Assembly: GCF_001517935.1 (NCBI RefSeq)
Contig: NZ_LOQF01000001.1
Location: 1 to 64,000 of the forward strand
Direction of reading: 5' to 3'
Origin: Sneathia sanguinegens
GTDB taxonomy: Bacteria; Fusobacteriota; Fusobacteriia; Fusobacteriales; Leptotrichiaceae
DNA: 64,000 nucleotides
The notes below the pieces were generated by a model. It saw only the letters and a list, made by a program, of their open reading frames with translations, did no database searches and was not told where the DNA came from. Numbering within the stretch: position 1 is the stretch's first letter; each line of letters begins with the position of its first letter. The position numbers were made by a program, and so were the translations under genes. Shown piece after piece: positions 37,083 through 45,501 of this stretch.

Positions 37083-38198
37083 ATGAAAAAAACATTCTTA
37101 ATTATTTTATCTATTTTATCAACTATAATTTATTCAGAAGAAACAAAAGGTTATGAAGTAGGTGGTGGAAGTGCAAGTGGAAATGATGCAATAGCTATAG
37201 GTAAAAATTCTAAGGCTAATGAACAATATTCCATAGCTATAGGTAAGGATGCAAGTACAAATAATGCAACTACTCCAAAAGATAAAAAAGAAAATAAGGA
37301 AATAATTAGTGATAAAGCTATAGCAATAGGATATAGTTCAAAAACTATTGGAAGAGAAGGAGTTGCTATAGGATCTTCAGCAGAAGTTGTAGGACAAGAA
37401 GGTATAGCAATAGGAAATAGTTCGAGTTCTGAAAGTACAGCAGTTGCTATTGGAGGTTTGGCTGATGCTACAAAAGGGACTTCAGTAGCTATAGGATATA
37501 TGTCAAAAGCAGATGAAGCTATGACAGTTTCTGTAGGAAGAATATCTAAAAAGGATGGATTTACTAGAAGAATAGTAAATGTAGGAGATGGTATAAATCC
37601 AAATGATGCTCCAACAATGAGACAGTTGGTATATGCTACAGCAATACAAGTATCCGCAGACAAGACATCAGATATGGCATATTTATCTAAAGATGGAAAT
37701 AATAATTTAACACATGTAGGGTTTAATGTTTTGAAAATTTATGGTAAAAATGGAATTTCTACAGAAGTAAATAATAAAGGAGAAATTACAATTAGTTTAA
37801 AAAATACAAGTATGAATGGTATTGATAAAGAAACAATAAAAAAAATAGATGATAGTTTATCAAAATCAGATTTAGCAATAAATGGAATATCTAATGCAGT
37901 AGCAATTGCAAATTTGATTCAAACTTATGGGCATAATTTAAGTGCAGCTTATGGATACTATGGAGGGGCTCATTCTGTAGCTATAGGTTTTACTGGAGTT
38001 GAAGGCAAATTAGGATATAAATTAAGTGGATCTTTAAATAATAAAGGGAATTTAGCTTTAGGATTAGGAATTAGTGTGAATTTAGATAAAAAAAATAATG
38101 AAGATCTTCGTAAAATAGTAAAAGAACAAAAAAAAGAAATTGAGGAACTTAAAGAAAAATATGATAAGTTAATAGAAATTTTAAAAAGTTTACATTAA
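37083..38198 (+). CDS. YadA-like trimeric autotransporter adhesin with a C-terminal coiled-coil tail
   Basis: A 371-aa surface adhesin. A signal peptide (1-20, ending TIIYSEE) is followed by head repeats of the YadA/Hep_Hag type, each around AIAIG or VAIG at roughly 14-16 residue steps (residues 33-150), a neck (VNVGDGINPNDAPTMRQLVY), a short stalk, and the YadA membrane anchor (about 270-335: ISNAVAIANLIQTYGHNLSA, HSVAIGFTGVEGKLGYKLSG, LGLGISVNL). The protein does not stop at the last beta strand but continues with about 36 residues of heptad-like coil (RKIVKEQKKEIEELKEKYDK). Trimeric autotransporters usually end at the barrel. It has its own promoter and terminator and likely mediates adhesion. 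Confidence 0.88.
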   Translation: MKKTFLIILSILSTIIYSEETKGYEVGGGSASGNDAIAIGKNSKANEQYSIAIGKDASTNNATTPKDKKENKEIISDKAIAIGYSSKTIGREGVAIGSSAEVVGQEGIAIGNSSSSESTAVAIGGLADATKGTSVAIGYMSKADEAMTVSVGRISKKDGFTRRIVNVGDGINPNDAPTMRQLVYATAIQVSADKTSDMAYLSKDGNNNLTHVGFNVLKIYGKNGISTEVNNKGEITISLKNTSMNGIDKETIKKIDDSLSKSDLAINGISNAVAIANLIQTYGHNLSAAYGYYGGAHSVAIGFTGVEGKLGYKLSGSLNNKGNLALGLGISVNLDKKNNEDLRKIVKEQKKEIEELKEKYDKLIEILKSLH

Positions 38199-38229
38199 GA
38201 GTTAAATTTTCTATATTTAGTTCAAGTTA

Positions 38230-38259
38230 AATAGTTAGTTATTTGCTAGCTATTTTTTT
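38230..38259 (+). terminator. Terminator of the trimeric autotransporter gene
   Basis: AATAGTTAG (38230-38238) pairs with CTAGCTATT (38246-38254; one G-T pair), followed by seven Ts. Confidence 0.75.
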
Positions 38260-38266
38260 ATATTTT

Positions 38267-38275
38267 TGATATAAT
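38267..38275 (+). promoter_or_regulatory. Extended -10 promoter of a short RNA
   Basis: TGATATAAT (38267-38275) is identical to the recA extended -10 and would start transcription about 38281. Confidence 0.6.
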
Positions 38276-38280
38276 TAAGA

Positions 38281-38322
38281 GGCACTCATAGTGTGCCGTT
38301 GGCATAGTTATGAGTTTTTTTA
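38281..38322 (+). ncRNA. Putative short terminated RNA / leader upstream of the ABC importer operon
   Basis: From the extended -10, an RNA starting GGCAC would be about 40-45 nt. Two exclusive folds are visible. Fold A: GGCAC (38281-38285) with GTGCC (38293-38297). Fold B: ACTCATA (38284-38290) with TATGAGT (38309-38315), with TGCC/GGCA (38294-38297/38301-38304) inside, followed by seven Ts, an intrinsic terminator. It matches no riboswitch or sRNA family I recognise. It may be a small RNA or an attenuator of the operon at 38404, which also has its own downstream promoter. Confidence 0.5.
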
Positions 38323-38333
38323 ATTATTTGATG

Positions 38334-38362
38334 TTTACTTTTGAAATATTTCAAGGTATAAC
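38334..38362 (+). promoter_or_regulatory. Promoter of the ABC importer operon with palindromic operator
   Basis: TTTACT (38334-38339), 17-nt spacer, TATAAC (38357-38362). The spacer holds the perfect 14-bp palindrome TTGAAATATTTCAA (38341-38354), well placed for a repressor that would block polymerase. Confidence 0.6.
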
Positions 38363-38403
38363 ATTATCCCAATATAAAATAAATAAGAATTTAGGAGGCT
38401 TAT

Positions 38404-39987
38404 ATGAAAAAAATTATTTCTTACATTATGTTATTATTCACACTTTTTTCTTGTGGAGTTGCTAGCAAGAATGCTGATACATTTGAATTAGCAGGATTTT
38501 TAGTAGGTACAGGAGATAAGATTAATTATTACTGGCAAAGTGGGGATGGATTAATGCCATATTTACTTTATCGTGGGCTAGTAATATCATCTTCAAATTT
38601 CAAAGAAGTTAAACCTGATTTAGCTGAAAAATATGAAATTTCTAAAGATGAAAAGACTTATACTTTTACTATGAAGCCTAATTTAAAATGGTCAGATGGA
38701 CAAGCATTAACTGCAGAAGATGTTAAATTCAGTATTGAAGAAGCTCTTAAAGTTTCATTAATAAATGGTATTTTTACAGAAGCATTTACAAAAATAGAAG
38801 GAGCTAAGGATTTAAAGGACGAAAAAGCTAAAGATTTGAAGGGTGTAATTGTTGATAAAGATAAGGTAACAATTAAATTAACAAAACCTATAGGTAATTT
38901 TATGAATGTTTTAGCACAATTCTATATTTTACCTAAACATTGCTTAGAAAAAGAAAATCCACTTGAATTACATAATAGTTCATTTTGGTCAAAACCAGTT
39001 ACAAGTGGTATGTACAAAGTAGATAAAATACAAGTTGGAAACTATATTGAATTAGGTATAAATCCAAATTATGAAGGAACAAAGCCTAAGATAAAAAAAG
39101 TAGTATATAATTTTGTACAAGATCATACTTTAGCAGTACAAAATGGAAATGAATATATTTTCCAAACAAATAAACCTAAAGAAATTCAAGAAATAAGTAA
39201 AATAAAAGGAATGAAAAAAATACCAGTAGATGCTTTATTTTATAGATATTTTATAGTTAATTTAGCAGGTATAGATGGTAAAGGAAATTCTAAATTATCA
39301 GATGTAAGAGTAAGACAAGCCTTATTATATGCAATAGATAAGGTTACGTTAGGTAATAAGCTATATCCAGAAGTAGCAAAGGCAAATTATACTGCAGTAC
39401 CTGATGGTAAGCCAGAAGAATTAAAAGATGTTAATAAATTTGAATTTAATCAAGAAAAGGCAAAGGCTTTATTAAAAGAAGCAAACTATAATTTTAATGA
39501 TCCTTTGGTTATAACATACTACTATAAAGATCAAACATCAGTAGACTTTATGCAAGCAATTAGTTATCAATTAAATCAAATAGGAATTAAAACAAAATTA
39601 GTTCAAATACAATCAAGTTCAACACCAGCATTATTTAAACAAAGAAAGTATGATATAGCATATAAAGGCTTCTCATCATTTGGATATGAAAGTTGGTATG
39701 GAGAATATACTTCAAATAATGTAAACTTCAAAAATATATATAATGGAGATACATCTTTTGATGCTCTAGTTGAAAAATTATCACAAACAAGTGATGAAAC
39801 TGAAAGAAATAATATATTACAACAATTACAAAAATTAGAACAAGAAAAATTATATAAATTACCATTATATACTTTCAATAACTATTTATTCATAAATGAA
39901 AATAAGGTTAAAATACCAAGTGATGTAACTTTTGCTAATACATTCTACAGATATGATTACAACTTTGAAAAATGGGAATTAAGATAA
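38404..39987 (+). CDS. ABC transporter family 5 substrate-binding lipoprotein
   Basis: A 527-aa solute-binding protein of the OppA/DppA type. The lipobox LFSC gives a lipidated Cys at 17 after a short signal peptide. Family 5 signatures include LPYLLYRGL-like LMPYLLYRGL, KPDLAEKYEISKDEKTYTFT, LKWSDGQALTAEDVKFSIEE and VRVRQALLYAIDK. It would capture oligopeptides, or possibly oligosaccharides, for the permeases directly downstream. TTAGGAGG precedes ATG 38404, and the stop overlaps the next start (TAATG). Confidence 0.92.
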   Translation: MKKIISYIMLLFTLFSCGVASKNADTFELAGFLVGTGDKINYYWQSGDGLMPYLLYRGLVISSSNFKEVKPDLAEKYEISKDEKTYTFTMKPNLKWSDGQALTAEDVKFSIEEALKVSLINGIFTEAFTKIEGAKDLKDEKAKDLKGVIVDKDKVTIKLTKPIGNFMNVLAQFYILPKHCLEKENPLELHNSSFWSKPVTSGMYKVDKIQVGNYIELGINPNYEGTKPKIKKVVYNFVQDHTLAVQNGNEYIFQTNKPKEIQEISKIKGMKKIPVDALFYRYFIVNLAGIDGKGNSKLSDVRVRQALLYAIDKVTLGNKLYPEVAKANYTAVPDGKPEELKDVNKFEFNQEKAKALLKEANYNFNDPLVITYYYKDQTSVDFMQAISYQLNQIGIKTKLVQIQSSSTPALFKQRKYDIAYKGFSSFGYESWYGEYTSNNVNFKNIYNGDTSFDALVEKLSQTSDETERNNILQQLQKLEQEKLYKLPLYTFNNYLFINENKVKIPSDVTFANTFYRYDYNFEKWELR

Positions 39988-40925
39988 TGAAAAAATATAT
40001 TGTAAAAAAAATATTACTCATAATACCAACAATGATATTAATAAGTTTTTTAGTATTTGTTGGCTTACAATTAGTTCCGGTTGATCCAATAACATATATT
40101 GTTCCTCCAGATATGGCAGCTAATGTTGAACAAATTAATAAATTGAGAGTGCAATTAGGATTGGATAAACCAATAATATATAGATATTTTAAGTGGCTAA
40201 TAGGAATTTTAAAAGGCGATTTTGGCTATAGTATAGTTTCAGGTACTGCTATTAAAGATATAATTAAGCAAGCTTTACCTGCAACTTTCATATTAGCCTT
40301 TACAGCTTTAATATTTTCAACAATTATTGGTATAGCTATAGGGATACTTGCAGCTATAAAGCAAAATAGTATAGTGGATAATATAGTTAGATTTTTTTCA
40401 GTATTAGCTGCTGCTATACCGAGTTTTTTCTTTGGAATTTTATTACTTAATATATTTGCAATAAAATTACAACTATTTCCAATAAGTGGTAGATATTCTT
40501 CTAGTTATAGCTCGATAAGACATTTAGTCTTACCGAGTTTAACTCTATCACTAGCTCTAGTTTCAGCTGTAATGAGATATACAAGAAATTCAATATTAGA
40601 TATTTGTAATATGCCTTATGTTAAAACAGCTAGAGCTAAAGGGATTTCAGAATTTAAGGTATATTTTAAACATATTTTAAAAAATGCATTAAGACCTATC
40701 TTAGTTTTATTAATTTTCAGATTACCTATACTTGTAGGAGGTTCAGTAATAATAGAAAATATTTTTGCTTGGCCTGGAATAAGTCGTGTAATATTAGAAG
40801 GCATTACAGCAGGGGATTATCCTGTGATAATGATGACAACTTTGATGGTGGCTTTTGTTATGCTAGCTTGTAGTTTGATAGTTGATATAGTTATGGCTAT
40901 ATTAGATCCAAGAATAAGATATTAG
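39987..40925 (+). CDS. ABC transporter permease (DppB/OppB type)
   Basis: A 312-aa inner-membrane permease with six predicted segments. It shows the OppB N-terminal DPITYIVPPDMAANVEQINK loop preceded by VDP, RLGLDKP-like QLGLDKPIIYRYFKWL, and the EAA loop YVKTARAKGISEFKVYFKHI that contacts the ATPase. ATG 39987 overlaps the previous stop by one base and replaces an in-frame start at 39972. It pairs with the permease at 40935 to form the pore. Confidence 0.94.
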   Translation: MKKYIVKKILLIIPTMILISFLVFVGLQLVPVDPITYIVPPDMAANVEQINKLRVQLGLDKPIIYRYFKWLIGILKGDFGYSIVSGTAIKDIIKQALPATFILAFTALIFSTIIGIAIGILAAIKQNSIVDNIVRFFSVLAAAIPSFFFGILLLNIFAIKLQLFPISGRYSSSYSSIRHLVLPSLTLSLALVSAVMRYTRNSILDICNMPYVKTARAKGISEFKVYFKHILKNALRPILVLLIFRLPILVGGSVIIENIFAWPGISRVILEGITAGDYPVIMMTTLMVAFVMLACSLIVDIVMAILDPRIRY

Positions 40926-40934
40926 GTGATATGA

Positions 40935-41771
40935 ATGAGAAAAAAATTAAAAAAACTTTTGAATAATAATTTGGCTATTTTTGGATTGATACTTTGCATA
41001 ATATTAACCTTAGCCTGTATTTTTGCCCCTTTATTAACAAAGTATGGAGCAAATACTGTAGAAGTTAATGAAATATTACTTGCACCATCAAAAAAACATA
41101 TAATGGGAACAGATCAATTAGGTAGAGATGTTTTTGCAAGATTACTTTATGGAGGAAGAGTCTCCATAGCTGTTGGGGTTATAAGTGCAATATTTGGAGC
41201 ATTGATAGGAACAATTTTAGGTAGCATATCTGGTTACTTTTCAGGGAAAATAGATGAATTTTTTGTTAAATTATCAGAACTATTTCAAATATTTCCTAGT
41301 ATAATATTGATACTTTTAATTTCTAGTATCATAGGACAAGGAGTTAAAAATATTATATTCATTTTTTCTATAACAGGTTGGATGACAACATTTAGAATGG
41401 TAAGAAATGAATTTTTATCTTTGAAACAAGAAAATTATGTTCAAGTTTCTAAAGCTATTGGAATGTCTAATTTAAGAATAATATTTAAACATATATTACC
41501 CAATGCAATGTCTCCAGTTATAGTGGCACTTAGTCTTAATGTTGCTGGCTTCATATTAGGAGAAGCAGGGCTTAGTTTTTTAGGAGTAGGTGTTCCGGTA
41601 GATGTTCCAACTTGGGGAAATATAATAAATGCAGCAAAATCTTTAGATGTTATACAAAATAATTGGTGGTTATGGCTAATACCAGGTATTACTATATCTC
41701 TATTTATTCTATCTATTAATTTTATAGGTGATGGTTTAAGAGATATAATGGATCCAAAACAAGGAGAATAA
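40935..41771 (+). CDS. ABC transporter permease (DppC/OppC type)
   Basis: A 278-aa second permease. The family opening is seen in LAIFGLILCIILTLACIFAP, then HIMGTDQLGRDVFARLLYGG, and the EAA loop YVQVSKAIGMSNLRIIFKHI, with ILGEAGLSFLGVGVPVDVPT near the end. AGGTGAT lies 5 nt before ATG 40935. The ATPase gene begins one base after its stop region (AATAAAATG). Confidence 0.95.
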   Translation: MRKKLKKLLNNNLAIFGLILCIILTLACIFAPLLTKYGANTVEVNEILLAPSKKHIMGTDQLGRDVFARLLYGGRVSIAVGVISAIFGALIGTILGSISGYFSGKIDEFFVKLSELFQIFPSIILILLISSIIGQGVKNIIFIFSITGWMTTFRMVRNEFLSLKQENYVQVSKAIGMSNLRIIFKHILPNAMSPVIVALSLNVAGFILGEAGLSFLGVGVPVDVPTWGNIINAAKSLDVIQNNWWLWLIPGITISLFILSINFIGDGLRDIMDPKQGE

Positions 41772-41772
41772 A

Positions 41773-43641
41773 ATGAGAGAAAATATATTAGAAGTTAAAG
41801 AATTAAATACTTATCTAAAAAAAGACAAAAAAGAACTTAGAATATTAAAAGATATTTCATTTAACCTAAAAAAAGGAAAAATACTTGGTATAGTTGGTGA
41901 ATCAGGTTGTGGAAAGAGCTTAACAGTCAATTCTATCATAAATTTACTTGAAAATTGCAAGATAGAAGGAGAAATAAAGTACTATAACAAAGATGAAGAA
42001 ATTACCTTAAATAAATTAAAGCAATATGGAAAAATTTTTAGAAATATACGTGGAAATAAGATTTCTATGATATTTCAAGATCCAATGGCTGCTTTGAATC
42101 CAGTATATACAATAGCTAATCAAATAATAGAAGTGTTATTAGAACATAAAGATATAAAAAAAAGTGAAGCCTTGAAAGAAGCAATAGAACTTTTAGAAAA
42201 ATTAGGTATAAAGAATGCAAAGGATAGAATTAATGATTATCCTCATCAATTTAGTGGGGGGCAATTACAAAGGATAATCATAGCTATGGCGATGATATGT
42301 AAACCTGATATTTTGATAGCAGATGAACCAACAACAGCATTAGATGTAACAATACAAGCACAGATACTAAAGTTACTTAAAGATTTAAAAGAAGAATATA
42401 ATATGTCAATAATTTTAATAACTCATGATCTTGGAGTAATAGCTGAAATGGCAGATGAGGTATTGGTCATGTATGCAGGTGAAGTTGTTGAAGGAGCTAC
42501 TGCTTATGAAATATTCAAAAATCCTCTACATCCTTACACTCGTTCTTTATTACAGGCTATACCTACAAAAGGAAATAAGGGGAAAAAGCTATATGTAATA
42601 GATGGTATTGTTCCACCTATAACAGAATTTACTGAAAATGTTTGTAGATTTTCAAATAGAATTCCTTTTTTACCTAAAGAAGCTCATGAAATCAATCCTA
42701 GTTTACATGAAGTAGAAAAAGACCATTTTGTTCGTTGTACTTGCTATAAGTCATTTAAGTTAAATAATAGAAATGAAGAAATATTAGAGAAAAATAAGTT
42801 TGATGAAGTAGTTTTAGAGGTTAAAAATTTAAAAAAATACTATAACCCCAAAAGATCAATTTTTAGAAAAAAAGAACCAATAAAGGCTCTTGAAGATATT
42901 AATTTTAATGTAAAAAAAGGACAAACTATAGGTATAATAGGAGAATCAGGTTGTGGTAAATCTACTTTAGCAAAATCAATTATGAAATTGCATGACATAA
43001 CGGATGGAGAAATAAATATAGACTTGGGAAAAGGCTTGCAAAATATATATAAGCTGTCAAAAGGAAAAGATTTACTTTTTAGAAAAAAGGTACAAATGGT
43101 ATTTCAAGATCCATATTCTTCTCTTAATCCATCAAAAAAAATATATGAAGCCTTAGATGAACCAATGAGAGTACATAAAATGGGAGATAAAAATAAAAGA
43201 TATGAAAAAATCTTAGAGGCTTTAAAAATGGTTAATTTACCAAAAGAATATCTGGACAGATATCCTCATGAGTTTTCAGGAGGTCAAAGACAAAGAATTT
43301 GTATAGCAAGGGCTTTGTGTCTTGAACCAGAATTACTTATACTTGATGAACCTGTTTCAGCACTTGATTTATCAGTACAAGCACAGGTACTTAACTATTT
43401 GATAGAAATACAACAAAAAAAGAGTATAAGCTATATTTTCATTTCACATGATTTGGGTGTAGTGAAATATATGTGTGACTATATCTATATAATAAATAAT
43501 GGAAAATTTGTGGAAAAAGGAACAACGGAAGAAATCTTTAATTCACCTAAAAATGCTTATACTAAGAAATTATTAGAGTCTATTCCAGACATATCTAAAA
43601 TATATGGAAAGGATAAAAATGAAAGTAATACACTTGTTTGA
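41773..43641 (+). CDS. Fused double ATPase subunit of the ABC importer (DppD-DppF type)
   Basis: A 622-aa protein with two nucleotide-binding domains in one chain, comparable to GsiA. Domain 1 (about 5-270): Walker A GESGCGKS, signature FSGGQLQRI, Walker B LIADEPTTALD. Domain 2 (about 350-610): Walker A GESGCGKS, signature FSGGQRQRI, Walker B LILDEPVSALD. After domain 1 is the Opp-type C-terminal extension, with TRSLLQAIP and a Cys-bearing stretch (ENVCRFSNR, HFVRCTCY), which in relatives is a [4Fe-4S]-like or structural motif. Both domains look catalytic. It overlaps the next gene by 23 nt. Confidence 0.94.
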   Translation: MRENILEVKELNTYLKKDKKELRILKDISFNLKKGKILGIVGESGCGKSLTVNSIINLLENCKIEGEIKYYNKDEEITLNKLKQYGKIFRNIRGNKISMIFQDPMAALNPVYTIANQIIEVLLEHKDIKKSEALKEAIELLEKLGIKNAKDRINDYPHQFSGGQLQRIIIAMAMICKPDILIADEPTTALDVTIQAQILKLLKDLKEEYNMSIILITHDLGVIAEMADEVLVMYAGEVVEGATAYEIFKNPLHPYTRSLLQAIPTKGNKGKKLYVIDGIVPPITEFTENVCRFSNRIPFLPKEAHEINPSLHEVEKDHFVRCTCYKSFKLNNRNEEILEKNKFDEVVLEVKNLKKYYNPKRSIFRKKEPIKALEDINFNVKKGQTIGIIGESGCGKSTLAKSIMKLHDITDGEINIDLGKGLQNIYKLSKGKDLLFRKKVQMVFQDPYSSLNPSKKIYEALDEPMRVHKMGDKNKRYEKILEALKMVNLPKEYLDRYPHEFSGGQRQRICIARALCLEPELLILDEPVSALDLSVQAQVLNYLIEIQQKKSISYIFISHDLGVVKYMCDYIYIINNGKFVEKGTTEEIFNSPKNAYTKKLLESIPDISKIYGKDKNESNTLV

Positions 43642-44914
43642 TTTGAGTTTTTACTATCCTCATAATATGAATAATGCAAAAATATATATAAATAAGGCAA
43701 TAAAGGAAGAAAAAATACTTTTCACAGAAGAAAAAGCTTGGGAAATAAGATTTGATAATTCATATCCTAATGTATTTTACGATAAACAACAAAAAAAATA
43801 CCGTTGCTATTATTCAACTTTTACAAAAGATGATAATAATGGGAAAGAACCATATATACCAACAAATAATAGAATAGTTTCTTTATGTTATGCAGAAAGT
43901 ATAGATGGTGTAAATTGGATAAAACCTAATTTAGGTTTAGTTGAATTCAATGCGAGCAAAGAAAATAATATTATTGCTAATTTTTTTCATGGAACTTCTG
44001 TTTTTTTTGATGAAAAAGAAAAAGATGAAAATAAAAAATATAAATTATTCACTAAAATAGATTATGGCAATGAAGTAACATATTTAGCAGTTGCTTTTTC
44101 AAAAGATGGGATAAATTTCTCAGAACCAATTAAATTAGAAAATTTTAATCCTCGTGCAGATACTCATAATCAAATAATTTATGATGAATATTTAAAAGAA
44201 TATATTTTGGTTACAAGAATTTGGAAAGATGCAATGAGATATCCATTACTTGCAACAAGCAAAGATTTTTTTAAATGGGAAAATAAGGAAATTATACCAC
44301 TAACTCAAACTTATGAAAAACAAGTATATTCTATGCCAATTTTTAAATTGGCAGACTATACCTTGGGTTTAGCCTCAATATATAACGAAGGAAATATGTT
44401 AGATAAAGAATATGATACAGTTTCTTTGCATTTGACATATTCTAATGATTATACTACGTGGCATTATATAGATCAAACACCATTTATAGATATTAAGGGT
44501 TGTATTTTTAGTTCTACTCCAATTAAAATAGCTAATAGATTGTATTTTTACTATATTTCTTCTGAAGGTAAACATACAGGAAATAGAAAAGGTAGCTTGA
44601 TGAGAGCCTATGTTGAAGATGATAGATTAGCATACTTGGGGCAATTAGATAATGGTAAAGAGGCAAGTATTACTACATGCAAAATGTTTTTTATGGAAGA
44701 TAAATTCTATATTGATGCAGATATAGAAGAAGATGGATATATTTTAATAAGTACAGATAATCACGAGGAAGTAGAAGTAAAAAAAGGAAAAAATATTTAT
44801 GTAGCTACTTTTAAAGAAGCAACAAATAGACAATTAATTAGATTAAATATTAGGTTTAAAAAGGCGAAGATATATAAAATTTATGGAGAATTAGAAAAAA
44901 AGGAGTTTAAATGA
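43619..44914 (+). CDS. Predicted five-bladed beta-propeller glycoside hydrolase-like protein
   Basis: A 431-aa cytosolic protein (no signal peptide) with repeated propeller-blade phrases of the GH32/GH43/GH130 type: NVFYDKQQKKYRCYYSTF, AESIDGVNWIKPNLG, HGTSVFFDEKEKDENKKYKLF, FSKDGINFSEP, YSNDYTTWHYID. Blades repeat the pattern of aromatic-rich strands followed by S.DG..W. I cannot assign catalytic residues securely. ATG 43619 was chosen over 43604 because GGAAAGGA lies 6 nt upstream. Its place in the importer operon suggests that the transported substrate may be a glycan or glycopeptide. Confidence 0.7.
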   Translation: MKVIHLFDLSFYYPHNMNNAKIYINKAIKEEKILFTEEKAWEIRFDNSYPNVFYDKQQKKYRCYYSTFTKDDNNGKEPYIPTNNRIVSLCYAESIDGVNWIKPNLGLVEFNASKENNIIANFFHGTSVFFDEKEKDENKKYKLFTKIDYGNEVTYLAVAFSKDGINFSEPIKLENFNPRADTHNQIIYDEYLKEYILVTRIWKDAMRYPLLATSKDFFKWENKEIIPLTQTYEKQVYSMPIFKLADYTLGLASIYNEGNMLDKEYDTVSLHLTYSNDYTTWHYIDQTPFIDIKGCIFSSTPIKIANRLYFYYISSEGKHTGNRKGSLMRAYVEDDRLAYLGQLDNGKEASITTCKMFFMEDKFYIDADIEEDGYILISTDNHEEVEVKKGKNIYVATFKEATNRQLIRLNIRFKKAKIYKIYGELEKKEFK

Positions 44915-45396
44915 AATATGAATTATATGATTTAACTATTAGCCTTATAGAACAACGAGGGGTAAAAATTCGAGATATCGCAGAATTAGTTTTAATTTCT
45001 CAAAAAAAATATTATAAGGATCTTACTATAGAAGAAGCAGAATTCAATGTAGAAAGAGTATTAAGAAAAAGAGAAGTTCAAAATGTAATAATTACAGGAA
45101 TACAATTAGATAAATTAGCAGAAGAAGGAAAGATATCAAGTCCATTAGATAAGATTTTAATGGAAGATAATCCTCTTTATGGTGTAGATGAAATAATGGC
45201 TTTATCTATTTGCAATATATATGGAAGTATAGGTTTTACTAATTATGGTTATTTAGATAAACTTAAACCTGGGATATTAGAAAAAATAGACAAAAAAGTT
45301 GAAGGTAAATGCAATGTTTTCCTTGATGATTTAATAGGAGCAGTAGCTGCAGCTGCTTGCAGTAGATTAGCACACAATTATGGTTGGGAAATATAG
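44911..45396 (+). CDS. Phosphatidylglycerophosphatase A-related protein (YutG-like)
   Basis: A 161-aa PgpA-superfamily protein, most like Bacillus YutG: LIEQRGVKIRDIAELVLISQ, KREVQNVIITGIQLDKLAEE, YGSIGFTNYGYLDKLKPGIL and VFLDDLIGAVAAAACSRLAH. PgpA removes phosphate from phosphatidylglycerophosphate in E. coli; the YutG branch lacks membrane segments and its activity is less certain. It overlaps the preceding gene by 4 nt (ATGA). Its link to the importer operon is not obvious. Confidence 0.85.
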   Translation: MKYELYDLTISLIEQRGVKIRDIAELVLISQKKYYKDLTIEEAEFNVERVLRKREVQNVIITGIQLDKLAEEGKISSPLDKILMEDNPLYGVDEIMALSICNIYGSIGFTNYGYLDKLKPGILEKIDKKVEGKCNVFLDDLIGAVAAAACSRLAHNYGWEI

Positions 45397-45409
45397 TTGA
45401 TAAAAAATT

Positions 45410-45437
45410 TTGCAAATTAAAAAAAACAGGATATACT
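45410..45437 (+). promoter_or_regulatory. Promoter of the MsmK/UgpC-type ATPase gene
   Basis: TTGCAA (45410-45415), 16-nt spacer, TATACT (45432-45437), with a 64-nt leader before ATG 45502. Confidence 0.6.
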
Positions 45438-45501
45438 CTTAATATAATGAACAAAACTAGATAATTTTACAGAAAAATAATTTATCAAGGAGTTGAAATA
45501 A

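Noticed and set aside
37151-37663. Minus-strand 170-codon frame opposite the autotransporter
   Set aside because: It mirrors the repeated head codons (GCTATAGGT-type) and has low-complexity sequence.
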